From Polaromonas sp. (GTDB lineage Bacteria > Pseudomonadota > Gammaproteobacteria > Burkholderiales > Burkholderiaceae_C), in NCBI GenBank assembly GCA_014376885.1, contig JACMQR010000115.1:1-30593 (forward strand): DNA of 30,593 nucleotides, in the 5' to 3' direction. How positions within the stretch are numbered: position 1 is the first letter of the stretch; each line of letters begins with the position of its first letter. Shown here piece by piece: positions 18,388 through 27,162 of this stretch. The translations under genes were made by a program, and so were the position numbers. The notes under the pieces were generated by a model, which worked only from the letters and a program-made list of their open reading frames with translations, was not told the origin of the DNA and searched no databases.

Positions 18388-19509
18388 TTAGAGCGTGTGC
18401 AGGCGGTCGCCCGCCGAAAAACCCAGCGGCAACCAAACCGGCTGGTGCCTGGCGCCAAAGGCAATCACCTTGAAAAGCTCGCCCATTTCATGCTCGTTGA
18501 CGAGCTTTTGCGCCATGCTGCGAGCAGCCAGGCTGGTGGCGTCGCTGCCGCTGTCCAGGCCGCCGAGCAGCCCGCAGTTCAGCAAAAACCGCCCCTGGCT
18601 GGTGTAGCCCAGCACCTCCAGCCCGGCGTCCTGCCCGGCCAGCGCAAGACCGGTGAAGTTGACATGGGCGGTGATGTCCTTGTCGCCGACATCGGCCAGC
18701 GCGTCGCCGTCCGCCAGATGCGCGCGGTGGCACATCACCGTGCCCATGCTGCGCTGCGGGTGGTAGTACTCATGCTCGGGAAAGCCGTAGTCCAGCAAAA
18801 ATATCGCCCCGGCCGCCAGCCGGTCGGCCAGGGTGCGCACAAAGCCTTCAGCCTGGGGGTGGATTTCGGTCAGGTAGTCATGGTCGCCGGGTACTTCCAG
18901 CGGCGGGCGCAGGTCGGTGGGCGTGTCGCCGTAGGCAAAGCGACCCTGATGCAGCACCACGCCGCGTTCATGCCAGACGCCGCCCAGGCGCGCCAACAGC
19001 TTGACCGGCATCGCGTCGAGCACCTCGTTGCCCAGCACCACGCCGCGCAGCTGCGCCGGCAGCTCGCAGGCCCAGGCGACCTTGCCGGCATGGCCGGCAA
19101 GCCGCTCGCGCTGGCGTTCGCGCAGGGCGCTGGACAGGTCCACGATGGTGTAGCGCGCCACTTTCGGGCCGAGTGCATCAAGCACCTGCTGCGCCAGCGC
19201 GCCCGAGCCGGCGCCGAACTCCCAGACCTCGGCGGTGCCCGTCGCGTCCAGCGCCTGGGCCACCTGCACAGCCAGCGTGCGGCCAAAATGCGGCGACAGC
19301 TCGGGCGCGGTGACAAAATCGCTGCCGCCCGCCGCCGGCATCAGGCCGAACATGCGCGCGTCTTTGGCGTAGTAGCCCAGGCCGGGCCGGTACAGCGCCA
19401 GCGCCATGAAGTCGTCAAAACCCAGCCAGCCGCCGGCCGCGTCAATGGCCTTGGCGATAGCGACCTGCAGGGGGCTCGCTAAAATAGGGAAAACGCAGGC
19501 AGTTGTCAT
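18388..19509 (-). CDS. SAM-dependent methyltransferase, MidA/NDUFAF7 family
   Basis: The 373-residue product matches the MidA (DUF185) family. Mitochondrial members (NDUFAF7) dimethylate an arginine of complex I subunit NDUFS2; the bacterial role is less clear. Visible features are the N-terminal FDDFMALALYRPGLGYYA, GGSDFVTAPELSPHFG (about 80-95), SAM motif I EVWEFGAGSGALAQQVLDAL (about 113-132), GNEVLDAMPVKLL, and FLLDYGFPEHEYYHPQR. The start at 19509 gives the right N-terminus; the frame continues 170 codons upstream, but that is antisense to the reductase gene. It is first in an operon with DUF2905 and the ROK kinase, and divergent from the pteridine reductase gene by 70 nt. Confidence 0.9.
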   Translation of the reverse strand: MTTACVFPILASPLQVAIAKAIDAAGGWLGFDDFMALALYRPGLGYYAKDARMFGLMPAAGGSDFVTAPELSPHFGRTLAVQVAQALDATGTAEVWEFGAGSGALAQQVLDALGPKVARYTIVDLSSALRERQRERLAGHAGKVAWACELPAQLRGVVLGNEVLDAMPVKLLARLGGVWHERGVVLHQGRFAYGDTPTDLRPPLEVPGDHDYLTEIHPQAEGFVRTLADRLAAGAIFLLDYGFPEHEYYHPQRSMGTVMCHRAHLADGDALADVGDKDITAHVNFTGLALAGQDAGLEVLGYTSQGRFLLNCGLLGGLDSGSDATSLAARSMAQKLVNEHEMGELFKVIAFGARHQPVWLPLGFSAGDRLHTL

Positions 19510-19579
19510 CGGTGCCAATTGTCTGCGATTACTCCCCGGCCTCTTTGCCCGGCCCTTTTTCCACCACCACTCCCGCTCG

Positions 19580-20473
19580 ATGCCACCTGCCTCCCTCCGA
19601 CCTGTCGTCCTTGTGACCGGCGCTGCCCTGCGGCTGGGCCGCGAGATCGCGCTTGCCCTGGCCGCCGGCGGCTGGCGGGTGGCGGTGCACTTTCGCAACT
19701 CCCGCGAGGACGCTATTAAAACAGTAGCTGACTGCGACCGTCTGACAAGCGGATCAGCCGCTTTTGATGCCGATCTGGCCGATGAAGACGCGGTGCGCAG
19801 CCTGCTGCCCCGGGTGGTCCGGCATTTCGGGCGGGTTGATGCGGTGGTCAACAGCGCCTCGACCTTCGAGCACGACAGCCCGGCCACCTTTGGCTTTGCC
19901 GCCCTGGACAAGCACCTGCACAGCAACACCGGCGCGGCCATCTTGCTGGCCCAGGCGTTGCATGCGCATGCCACGCAGCGCGCGCTGACAGACGCTGCGC
20001 CAGAGCTCGCCGGCCGCTGCGCGGTGGTCAACCTGCTCGACCAGAAGCTGTGGAACCAGAACCCGGACTTTTTCAGCTACACCCTGTCCAAGGCGGCGCT
20101 GGAAGCGGCCGGCACCATGCTGGCCATGGCGCTGGCACCCCGGGTGCGGGTGGTGGGCGTGGCCCCCGGCCTGACATTGACCAGCCATTTGCTGACCGAC
20201 GACGAGTTCGCCGCGCGCCACAAGCTGTCGCCGCTGGGCCGCTCGTCCACGCCGGCCGATGTGGCCGCTGCGGTTAAGTTTGCGCTCGACAACTCGTCCA
20301 TCACCGGCACCACGCTGCTGGTCGACGGCGGCCAGCACCTGATGCGTTTCGAGCGCGATTTCTCCCTGATGGAGCCTGGCGGGACAGACCAACAGCGCGA
20401 AGCAGTTTTTGCTTCGCCCCCCACACTTCAAATTCCCGAATCCGAACCCCGAGCCCGCCCCGCCCCACCATGA
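19580..20473 (+). CDS. Pteridine reductase-like SDR (FolM type)
   Basis: The 297-residue product is a short-chain dehydrogenase that probably reduces dihydrofolate or dihydropterins with NADPH. The cofactor motif is TGAALRLGREIA (13-24), with Arg18 as in pteridine reductases, then NSAS (91-94). The active site reads Asp154, Tyr167 and Lys171, the 13- and 4-residue spacing of the Asp-Tyr-Lys triad of PTR1/FolM instead of the usual Ser-Tyr-Lys. Its neighbour folB supports a folate/pterin role. Residues 45-58 come from a palindromic repeat copy. The C-terminal tail after FSLMEPGG is Pro-rich and reads through a perfect hairpin, looking like former intergenic sequence; it ends in an ATGA overlap with folB. 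Confidence 0.88.
   Translation: MPPASLRPVVLVTGAALRLGREIALALAAGGWRVAVHFRNSREDAIKTVADCDRLTSGSAAFDADLADEDAVRSLLPRVVRHFGRVDAVVNSASTFEHDSPATFGFAALDKHLHSNTGAAILLAQALHAHATQRALTDAAPELAGRCAVVNLLDQKLWNQNPDFFSYTLSKAALEAAGTMLAMALAPRVRVVGVAPGLTLTSHLLTDDEFAARHKLSPLGRSSTPADVAAAVKFALDNSSITGTTLLVDGGQHLMRFERDFSLMEPGGTDQQREAVFASPPTLQIPESEPRARPAPP
19712..19752 (+). repeat. 41-nt palindromic repeat, copy 5 (inside the pteridine reductase gene)
   Basis: The core GCTATTAAAACAGTAGC (19712-19728) is followed by a 24-nt arm beginning TGACTGCG and ending GACAAGCGG. It is translated as Ala45-Ile-Lys-Thr-Val-Ala-Asp-Cys, with the core's first base at codon position 1. It encodes a helix after the second beta strand, a part of SDRs that tolerates variation. 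Confidence 0.75.
20397..20417. repeat. Perfect hairpin in the 3' end of the pteridine reductase gene
   Basis: GCGAAGCA (20397-20404), loop GTTTT, TGCTTCGC (20410-20417) gives an 8-bp perfect stem within the coding tail of the reductase, 53 nt before folB. It may be a relic of intergenic sequence absorbed into the gene, or a structure affecting folB expression. Confidence 0.55.
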
Positions 20474-20832
20474 CCAGCAACCAGACCTTGACCATCACCG
20501 GCTTGCGCTTTGACGCCAACCTGGGCATTTTGGAACACGAAAAAAACGCGCCGCAGCCCATCCAGGTCGATGCCGAGCTGAACCTGGGCAGCCAGCCGCT
20601 GCTGCCCCGCGACGACGACATCCACCATGTTCTGGACTACCGCAAGGTGCGCCAGATCATCATTGCCGACTGCACCGCCGAGCATGCCAACCTGCTGGAA
20701 AGCCTGATCGGCAAGCTCGCGCACCGCCTGATGCAGCTGCCGGGCGTGCTCGGCGTGCGGGTGAAAATTGCCAAGCTCGAAATTTTTGACGACTGCGAAG
20801 TGGCCATTCGCGTCGAGACCGGGCAGTGGTGA
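20470..20832 (+). CDS. folB: Dihydroneopterin aldolase
   Basis: FolB converts 7,8-dihydroneopterin to 6-hydroxymethyl-7,8-dihydropterin and glycolaldehyde in folate synthesis. The product is 120 residues, the usual size. It shows the N-terminal strand [19 protein letters not shown], the segment [14 protein letters not shown], the catalytic region [17 protein letters not shown] (about 74-90), and [20 protein letters not shown] at the end. The start overlaps the reductase stop (ATGA), and ttcA starts about 6 nt after its stop or overlaps it if a GTG is used. The reductase-folB pairing supports both assignments. Confidence 0.95.
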   Translation: MTSNQTLTITGLRFDANLGILEHEKNAPQPIQVDAELNLGSQPLLPRDDDIHHVLDYRKVRQIIIADCTAEHANLLESLIGKLAHRLMQLPGVLGVRVKIAKLEIFDDCEVAIRVETGQW

Positions 20833-20837
20833 CCGGC

Positions 20838-21782
20838 ATGGATGCTGTGTTGATCCGCGAGCAGCTGGCATCGTCGGCGCGGGTGCAGGAAACGATCCGG
20901 ATCGAGCGCGCGGACCTGAAACTGGAAAAGCGCCTGTGCCGCGACGTCGGCCGGGCGATTGTCGACTTCAACATGATCGAGGAAGGCGACAAGGTGATGG
21001 TCTGCGTGTCGGGCGGCAAGGACAGCTACGCCATGCTGGACATTTTGCTCCGGCTGCAAAAGCGCGCGCCGGTCAACTTCGAACTGGTGGCCGTCAACCT
21101 CGACCAGAAGCAGCCGGGCTTTCCGGCGCAGGTGCTGCCCGACTACCTGGCCAAGCTGGGCGTGCCGTTCCATATTGAAAACCAGGACACCTACAGCATC
21201 GTCACGCGCGTGATTCCGGCCGGCAAGACGCTGTGCTCGCTGTGCTCGCGGCTGCGCCGGGGCATCTTGTACCGGGTGGCGGGCGAGTTGGGGGCGACAA
21301 AAATCGCGCTCGGCCATCACCGCGACGACATGCTGCAGACGTTTTTCCTGAACATGTTCTTTGCTGCCAAGTTGAAAGGCATGCCGCCCAAGCTGGTCAG
21401 CGACGACGGCAAGAACATTGTCATCCGGCCGATGGCCTACGCGACCGAGCAAGACCTGGCGCGCTGGGCCGAGGTGCAGAATTTCCCGATCATTCCCTGC
21501 ACCCTGTGCGGCAGCCAGGAAAACCTGCAACGCAAGCAGGTCGGCAAGCTGCTGCGCGATTGGCAGACGCAGTACCCGGGGCGCGTCGAGAACATGTTTG
21601 CCGCGCTGCAAAACATCGTGCCTTCGCACCTGATGGACGGCAAGCACCATGACTTCAAGGGCATCCGCGCCACCGGCATCGCCGACCCTGAGGGCGACAA
21701 GGCTTTCGATGCCGACGAGTTCATGGCGCCGGCGCCCTGGGGGCGGCCGGTGATCGGCATCCAGTCGGCGGGTTTTGACTGA
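20838..21782 (+). CDS. ttcA: tRNA 2-thiocytidine(32) synthetase
   Basis: TtcA thiolates cytidine 32 of certain tRNAs, using ATP and an iron-sulfur cluster. The product is 314 residues from the ATG at 20838. The PP-loop SGGKDS is at 58-63. Cluster ligands are Cys133 and Cys136 (CSLC) and Cys221 (CTLC), the three-Cys pattern of the family, and [15 protein letters not shown] follows at about 158-172. A GTG at 20829 would overlap the folB stop as GTGA and add three residues; the ATG is preferred only by codon. It is translationally close to folB, though its role is unrelated to folate. Confidence 0.95.
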   Translation: MDAVLIREQLASSARVQETIRIERADLKLEKRLCRDVGRAIVDFNMIEEGDKVMVCVSGGKDSYAMLDILLRLQKRAPVNFELVAVNLDQKQPGFPAQVLPDYLAKLGVPFHIENQDTYSIVTRVIPAGKTLCSLCSRLRRGILYRVAGELGATKIALGHHRDDMLQTFFLNMFFAAKLKGMPPKLVSDDGKNIVIRPMAYATEQDLARWAEVQNFPIIPCTLCGSQENLQRKQVGKLLRDWQTQYPGRVENMFAALQNIVPSHLMDGKHHDFKGIRATGIADPEGDKAFDADEFMAPAPWGRPVIGIQSAGFD

Positions 21783-21854
21783 CCCTTGCCCGCCAGGCTT
21801 GTCGGGTTTCGGTTAAGTGGTTGGTTGGCAGCACTGAACGACACAGGAGGCTTT

Positions 21855-22466
21855 ATGAAACGCGCAGTGACCGCAATTTTCGCTCTTGCCTTTGCCGGAC
21901 TTTTCAGCACTGGCTGCACACGCCTGCGGGTGGTGCAAAGCGATGTGACGGCGTTTCACAACTGGACCACCGCGCCACCGCCGCCCGGCACGCCCTACCG
22001 GTTCGAACGCCTGCCGTCGCAGCAGGCCGTCGGCGCCCAGCAGGACCCGGTCGAAGGCCTGGCGCGCCAGGCGCTGGCCCGGGTCGGCATGGAGTTCAAT
22101 CCGCCAGCGGCGCGCTACAGCGTGCAGGTGCAAATCAGCACCCGGGTGATCGAGCAGGTGGGCTATGGCAGCGGCTACGATGGTTTTGGCTTTGCCACGC
22201 CCGGCGTTTTTCTGGCCGGCGGCAACCGCGGGGCCGGCTTCGGCCTGTCCTTTCCCATTGCTTATGCCAACACCTACTACCGGCGCGAGCTGAGCCTGCT
22301 GGTGCGCGACCTGGCGACCAGCCAGGTCGCCTTTGAAACCCGCGCCGTGAGCGACGGCGTGCGCGACGAAACCCTGGCGGTGCTGTCGTCCATGATGGAT
22401 GCGGCCCTGCAGGGCTTTCCGCAGCCGCCTGCCGGGCCGCGCCGTGTCACCGTACAGATTCCGTGA
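21855..22466 (+). CDS. DUF4136-like lipoprotein
   Basis: The product is 203 residues with a lipoprotein signal: MKRAVTAIFALAFAGLFSTGC, lipidated Cys21 in a STGC lipobox. A strong AGGAGG precedes the ATG. The mature part begins VVQSDVTAFHNW and contains YRFERLPSQQ and RQALARVGMEFNPPAARYSVQVQI, which resembles DUF4136 proteins of the cell envelope with unknown function. A Gly/Tyr/Phe-rich central stretch lies at about residues 105-135, and RRELSLLVRDLATSQVAFETRAVSDG follows. It lies 72 nt after ttcA on the same strand. A structured repeat begins 25 nt after its stop and probably separates it from the next gene. Confidence 0.83.
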   Translation: MKRAVTAIFALAFAGLFSTGCTRLRVVQSDVTAFHNWTTAPPPPGTPYRFERLPSQQAVGAQQDPVEGLARQALARVGMEFNPPAARYSVQVQISTRVIEQVGYGSGYDGFGFATPGVFLAGGNRGAGFGLSFPIAYANTYYRRELSLLVRDLATSQVAFETRAVSDGVRDETLAVLSSMMDAALQGFPQPPAGPRRVTVQIP

Positions 22467-22491
22467 GCTTCCACGCTTGCCATGGGAGATT

Positions 22492-22580
22492 GCCCCCACG
22501 CTTGCCACTGCGTGTGCTGCGCTGCCCCCCGAGGGGGCCACTGCGCCAGCGGTCTGGCAAAGCCAGTCCCGCGGCCCCTG
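22492..22580. repeat. Approx. 88-nt structured repeat, copy 2 (after the DUF4136-like gene)
   Basis: It begins GCCCCCACGCT, contains GCCCCCCGAGGGGGC and CTGGCAAAGCCAG, and ends GCGGCCCCTG. Compared with copy 1, the last hairpin has changed C-G to T-A on both arms (CCGGC/GCCGG to CTGGC/GCCAG). An earlier small stem changed similarly (CGC...GCG to CAC...GTG). Both copies start within 25 nt of a stop codon. Confidence 0.75.
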
Positions 22581-22631
22581 CTGGTGTGAACGCGCTGCAC
22601 TGGCGGGCGCTTTACCTGATGTAACCTTTTT

Positions 22632-22645
22632 GTAAATCGATTTAC
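22632..22645. promoter_or_regulatory. Perfect 14-bp palindrome just upstream of the histidine phosphatase gene
   Basis: GTAAATCGATTTAC is a perfect palindrome, AT-rich against a GC-rich background. It ends 6 nt before the phosphatase ATG, in the place where a ribosome binding site would be, and no Shine-Dalgarno sequence is seen. It could be an operator or a site blocking translation. The nearby GTAACC at 22621 is similar to one half. Confidence 0.45.
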
Positions 22646-22651
22646 CTTCCT

Positions 22652-23329
22652 ATGATTGAACCGACCCGCATCATTGCCATCCGCCATGGCGAGACCACCT
22701 GGAATGTCGACACCCGCATCCAGGGCCGGCTGGACATTCCGCTCAATGCCACCGGCCGCTCGCAGGCCACCCGGATGGCGCGGGCACTCCAAGACGAGCC
22801 AATCACGGCGGTGTATGCCAGCGACCTGGCGCGCGCCTGGGAAACCGCCCACTACCTGGGGCGCGCCCGCGGTCTGCCGGTCGTGCCCGAGGCCGGCCTG
22901 CGTGAGCGCGGCTTTGGCGACTTTGAGGGCCTGACCTTTGCCGAAATCGAAGCCCGGCTGCCCGACCAGTCGCAGCGGTGGCGCCGGCGTGACCCGGAAT
23001 TCGCGCCAGCCGGCGGCGAATCCCTGACCGTGCTGAACCAGCGGGTCGTCGAGGCTGCCGAGCGCCTGGCCGCCCGCCACCCCGGCGAGCTGATTGCGCT
23101 GGTCGGCCATGGCGGCGTGATGGATGTGCTGTACCGGGCCGCCGCCCGGTTGCACATCCAGGCGCCGCGCACCTGGAGCCTGGGCAATGCGGCCATCAAT
23201 CGGCTGCTCTGGACGCCCGAGGGCTTTACCCTGGTGGGCTGGGCCGACACGCAGCATCTGGACGGCGACGCGCTGGACGACGGCCCGTTCCCGGCGACCG
23301 GGCCGGCCCCCGTCATGGCAGGCGGCTGA
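22652..23329 (+). CDS. Histidine phosphatase family protein (GpmB-like)
   Basis: The product is 225 residues in the histidine phosphatase (phosphoglycerate-mutase-like) superfamily. The catalytic phospho-His is in IRHGETTWN (His at about residue 12), with Arg in the downstream QGRLDIPLN, the acid region GLRERGFGDFEGLTFAEIE (about 89-107), and the second His in ALVGHGGVMDVLYR (about residue 152). Many such GpmB-like enzymes act on small phosphoesters rather than as mutases; the substrate is unknown. The stop overlaps the next start as TGATG, so it is translationally coupled to the D-threonine-aldolase-like gene. A 14-bp palindrome lies immediately upstream. Confidence 0.9.
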   Translation: MIEPTRIIAIRHGETTWNVDTRIQGRLDIPLNATGRSQATRMARALQDEPITAVYASDLARAWETAHYLGRARGLPVVPEAGLRERGFGDFEGLTFAEIEARLPDQSQRWRRRDPEFAPAGGESLTVLNQRVVEAAERLAARHPGELIALVGHGGVMDVLYRAAARLHIQAPRTWSLGNAAINRLLWTPEGFTLVGWADTQHLDGDALDDGPFPATGPAPVMAGG

Positions 23330-24525
23330 TGGCCCAGTCGTCCGCCCGCCTGCTTGAGCTGATCGGCAAACCCGTCCAGGACATCGACACCCCGGCCCTG
23401 GTGATCGACCTGGACGCCATGAAGCGCAACCTGGGCCGGATGGCCGACTTTGCCAAAAAGCACCAGGTCCGCTGGCGCCCGCATGCCAAGCTGCACAAGA
23501 GCGTGCTGCTGGCCAAGATGCAGATCAAGGCCGGCGCGGCCGGCGTATGCGTGCAAAAAACCGCCGAGGCCGAAATCATGGTGGCTGGCGGCGTGCACAA
23601 CGTGTACCTCAGCAACCAGGTGATCGCCCCGGAAAAACTGGCCCGGGTGGCCGCCCTGACCCAGGCTGTCGCGCCGCATGGCGGCCAGATCGCCATTGCG
23701 GTGGACAGCGCCGAAGGCATCACCCGGCTGGCCCAGGCAATGACCGATGCGCGGACCAGCGCGCGCATTGGTGCGGCCAGTGCGGCGACGGTGATCGACG
23801 TGTTTGTCGAGATCGATGTCGGCCAGGGGCGCTGCGGCGTCCCGCCGGGCGAAGCAGCTGTCGCACTGGCGCTGGAAATCCGCCGGCATCCGGCGCTGCG
23901 TTTTGCCGGTCTGCAGGCCTACCACGGCAAGGCCCAGCATCTGCGCAGTGCACTGGAGCGGCGCCTGGCCACGGCCAGCGCCCTGCAGGCGGTCGACCTG
24001 ACCTGCCAGCTGCTCACCGCCCAGGGCATGACGCCCGGCCTGGTGACCGGCGCCGGAACCGGCAGCTTTGCGCTGGAAGCGGCCAGCGGCCTTTACGGCG
24101 AACTGCAGCCTGGCTCCTTTCTGTTCATGGACGCCGACTATGCCCAAAACGAGCGCGACCCGGCGCAGCCGCTGTTCGAGCAGGCGCTGTTTGTCAAAAC
24201 CCAGGTCATCAGCCTGCAGGCCAGCCATGCGGTGTGCGACGCCGGTCACAAAAGCCACGCCATCGATTCGGGCCTGCCAAAAGTGCATGCTTTCGACGCA
24301 AAAAGCGGCCTGGATTATTTCAACGGCGGCGACGAGCATGGCATCTTGCGGTCCGCCGAAGGCAGCACCCGCCTGCCCGCGCTGGGAAAAATGCTCTGGC
24401 TGATTCCCGGCCACTGCGACCCGACAGTCAATCTGCACGATGTGATGATCGGCGTGAGCGGCGGGCTGCGCGCCGGCATCGTCGAGCGCCTCATCAAGGT
24501 GGACGCGCGCGGCGCGCTGACCTGA
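23329..24525 (+). CDS. PLP-dependent D-threonine aldolase-like protein (DSD1 family)
   Basis: The 398-residue product has the fold-type III (alanine-racemase-like) layout of metal-activated D-threonine aldolases and D-serine dehydratases. It opens with DIDTPALVIDLDAMKRNL. The PLP Lys is expected to be Lys54 in WRPHAKLHKS. GLQAYHGKAQHL (about 193-204), TGAGTGSFALEA (PLP phosphate loop) and the metal-binding segment PGHCDPTVNLHD (about 360-371, His362 and Asp364) follow. Known members cleave D-threonine or D-3-hydroxyaspartate or dehydrate D-serine; which applies here is not clear. It is coupled to the upstream histidine phosphatase by a 1-nt overlap, a pairing whose purpose is unknown. Confidence 0.88.
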   Translation: MAQSSARLLELIGKPVQDIDTPALVIDLDAMKRNLGRMADFAKKHQVRWRPHAKLHKSVLLAKMQIKAGAAGVCVQKTAEAEIMVAGGVHNVYLSNQVIAPEKLARVAALTQAVAPHGGQIAIAVDSAEGITRLAQAMTDARTSARIGAASAATVIDVFVEIDVGQGRCGVPPGEAAVALALEIRRHPALRFAGLQAYHGKAQHLRSALERRLATASALQAVDLTCQLLTAQGMTPGLVTGAGTGSFALEAASGLYGELQPGSFLFMDADYAQNERDPAQPLFEQALFVKTQVISLQASHAVCDAGHKSHAIDSGLPKVHAFDAKSGLDYFNGGDEHGILRSAEGSTRLPALGKMLWLIPGHCDPTVNLHDVMIGVSGGLRAGIVERLIKVDARGALT

Positions 24526-24638
24526 GATTGCAGCGCTTCAAGCCGTTCGCGCACCCGGCTCGTCCGCTTTTGCCGTCAACGCGGTAATGCAAGCCTTTGG
24601 CCCGCCCGCTTGGGCCGAAATTCAAAAGCATGCAGCTT

Positions 24639-24679
24639 GCTATTGATTCAATAGCTGCTTATGCAAGTCAGGCCTTCAC
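24639..24679 (+). repeat. 41-nt palindromic repeat, copy 6 (intergenic)
   Basis: The core GCTATTGATTCAATAGC (24639-24655) is the most perfect palindrome of the set (8+1+8), followed by TGCTTATGCAAG. It lies in the 187-nt gap between the convergent aldolase-like gene and ruvB, where nothing else is recognisable. It may act as a two-way terminator, though no T run follows. Confidence 0.75.
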
Positions 24680-24712
24680 CTCGTACCGATTTGGCACCCA
24701 ACCCGTCAGCCC

Positions 24713-25780
<1,068 letters not shown>

Positions 25781-25783
25781 GGC

Positions 25784-26176
25784 TCAAACTTTCAAAATCG
25801 GGCCGGGGTAGCGGGCCAGCAGTTCGTCGGCAGTGACCAGCGTCAGGTCTTCGCGCATCGCCTGGGCCAGCAGCAGGCGGTCGAACGGGTCTTTGTGAAT
25901 ATCGGGAAGGTTGCGAACGTCCATGGCGTGCAGGGAATTGATGTTGAGTTCCTGGTAGCCGTTGTCCAGCATCCCGGCCCGCCACTCCTGAACATCGATC
26001 GCCAGATCCTTGCGTGGCCGGCTCAGCTTGATGCTGATTTCCCAAATGCTGACGGTGCTGAAATAAAGCGTGTTCGCCGCCTCATTCATCAGCCGGCCGG
26101 CTTTGTCAGGCAGGCGCTCGGGAAACAGGGCGGCCCACAGCAGCAGATGGGTGTCGAGCAACAAGCGCTGGCTCAC
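25784..26176 (-). CDS. PIN-domain toxin, VapC-like
   Basis: This 130-residue PIN-domain protein is probably an RNase toxin. The four acidic residues that hold Mg are present: Asp8 (LLLDTHLLLW), Glu46 (SIWEISIKL), Asp99 (KDPFDRLLLAQA) and Asp117 (TADELL), so it looks intact. The DTHLLLW and IWEI style matches PIN toxins usually paired with Phd/YefM-type antitoxins. It starts at a GTG that overlaps the antitoxin stop (GTGA), the standard coupling for such pairs. It ends 3 nt before ruvB. VapC toxins are known to cut initiator tRNA or rRNA; the target here is unknown. Confidence 0.9.
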   Translation of the reverse strand: MSQRLLLDTHLLLWAALFPERLPDKAGRLMNEAANTLYFSTVSIWEISIKLSRPRKDLAIDVQEWRAGMLDNGYQELNINSLHAMDVRNLPDIHKDPFDRLLLAQAMREDLTLVTADELLARYPGPILKV

Positions 26177-26424
26177 AGCGGACCATCGCCATTGAACAAG
26201 TCTTCGATTTCCTTGGCATACATGGTGTCGAAGTCTTCCGGAATTTTGCCTTTGCCCCGCATGAAACCCAGCCGCTGCGGCACGTGCGGCACTTCAGGCT
26301 CGATCGGCACGACCCGCACCATCGGCTTGCCAGCCTTGGCGATGATGAAGGACTCGCCCTTGGACGCCCGTTCGATCAGGCGCGACAAATGGGTTTTGGC
26401 TTCGTGAATGTTGACGATTTGCAT
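26173..26424 (-). CDS. Phd/YefM-like antitoxin (VapB role)
   Basis: This 83-residue protein begins MQIVNIHEAKTHLSRLIERA, the typical Phd/YefM N-terminal fold that binds operator DNA, and continues ESFIIAKAGKPMVRVVPIEP. The C-terminal half (FMRGKGKIPEDFDTMYAKEI and on) is acidic and would wrap the PIN toxin. A strong AAGGAGG precedes the ATG at 26424. The in-frame extension 13 codons upstream is rejected because it would bypass this site. A 13-bp palindrome lies 25 nt upstream of the start, a likely autoregulation site. The gene is 75 nt after ruvA. Confidence 0.9.
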   Translation of the reverse strand: MQIVNIHEAKTHLSRLIERASKGESFIIAKAGKPMVRVVPIEPEVPHVPQRLGFMRGKGKIPEDFDTMYAKEIEDLFNGDGPL

Positions 26425-26448
26425 CAAGCCTCCTTCTGGACTAAGTCG

Positions 26449-26461
26449 GGTTAGTTTAACC
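26449..26461. promoter_or_regulatory. Candidate antitoxin operator palindrome
   Basis: GGTTA-GTT-TAACC is a 5+3+5 palindrome in the 75-nt gap between ruvA and the antitoxin gene, 24 nt upstream of the antitoxin ATG. Antitoxins of this type bind palindromes near their own promoter. The role is inferred from position. Confidence 0.45.
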
Positions 26462-26469
26462 AATCCAAC

Positions 26470-26488
26470 AAAAACGGTTGTCCGACCG
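26470..26488 (-). terminator. Weak candidate terminator after ruvA
   Basis: On the minus strand CGGT-CGGACA-ACCG is followed by TTTTTG, 12 nt after the ruvA stop. The stem is only 4 bp, so termination would be partial at best. If real, it would partly separate ruvA from the antitoxin-toxin-ruvB transcript. Confidence 0.25.
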
Positions 26489-26499
26489 ATTGCCCCGGA

Positions 26500-27072
26500 T
26501 TACTTGCCCAGACTTTTCAGCGCCAGCTTGATGCCCTCGCTCACGCCGACATCCTGCGGCAGCGCCTTGAGCGCCAGCGCCGCATCCTTGTCGCTGTAGC
26601 CCAGCGCGACCAGGGCCTGCAAGATGTCGAGCTGCGCTTCGCTGCCCACGCTGGCCGGCGCGCCGATGTCGGCGCCCAGCTTGCCTTTGAGCTCCAGCAG
26701 CAGCCGCTCGGCGGTTTTCTTGCCGATGCCCGGCACCTTGATGATGCGGCCGGTTTCCTGCAATGTCACGGCCTGCGCCAGGTCGGCCACGCTCAGGCCA
26801 CTGAGCACGCTGAGCGCCATGCGCGGGCCAATGCCGGTGATCTTGATCAGCAGGCGAAAGGCGGCGCGCTCCGCCAGGCTGCCAAAGCCGTAGAGCAGCT
26901 GCGCGTCCTCCCGGACGATGAAATGGGTCAGCAGGCTGACCTTGTCGCCCAGCCCGGGCAGGTTGTAGAAGGTGCTCATCGGCACCAGCACCTCGTAGCC
27001 GACGCCGTGGCAGTCGATGAGGATTTCGGGGGGATTTTTTTCGGCCAGCTGGCCGGTGAGGCGTCCTATCAT
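26500..27072 (-). CDS. ruvA: Holliday junction branch migration protein RuvA
   Basis: RuvA tetramers bind Holliday junctions and load RuvB. The product is 190 residues from the ATG at 27072 (MIGRLTGQL), with E. coli RuvA at 203. It shows the N-terminal OB-fold ([12 protein letters not shown]), two helix-hairpin-helix motifs ([20 protein letters not shown] near 70-90 and [19 protein letters not shown] near 108-126), and the C-terminal domain III that contacts RuvB ([19 protein letters not shown]). An upstream TTG would add two residues but has no support. It is divergent from phoH by 90 nt. ruvC is not in the window. Confidence 0.96.
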   Translation of the reverse strand: MIGRLTGQLAEKNPPEILIDCHGVGYEVLVPMSTFYNLPGLGDKVSLLTHFIVREDAQLLYGFGSLAERAAFRLLIKITGIGPRMALSVLSGLSVADLAQAVTLQETGRIIKVPGIGKKTAERLLLELKGKLGADIGAPASVGSEAQLDILQALVALGYSDKDAALALKALPQDVGVSEGIKLALKSLGK

Positions 27073-27162
27073 CGGCAAATCTTAGCAGCCGGGTGACGGC
27101 CCCGATTTAGGCAGACAATTGCCCTCCCACCCTTGATTTGCACCCTTTCAGGAACCTCCGCC

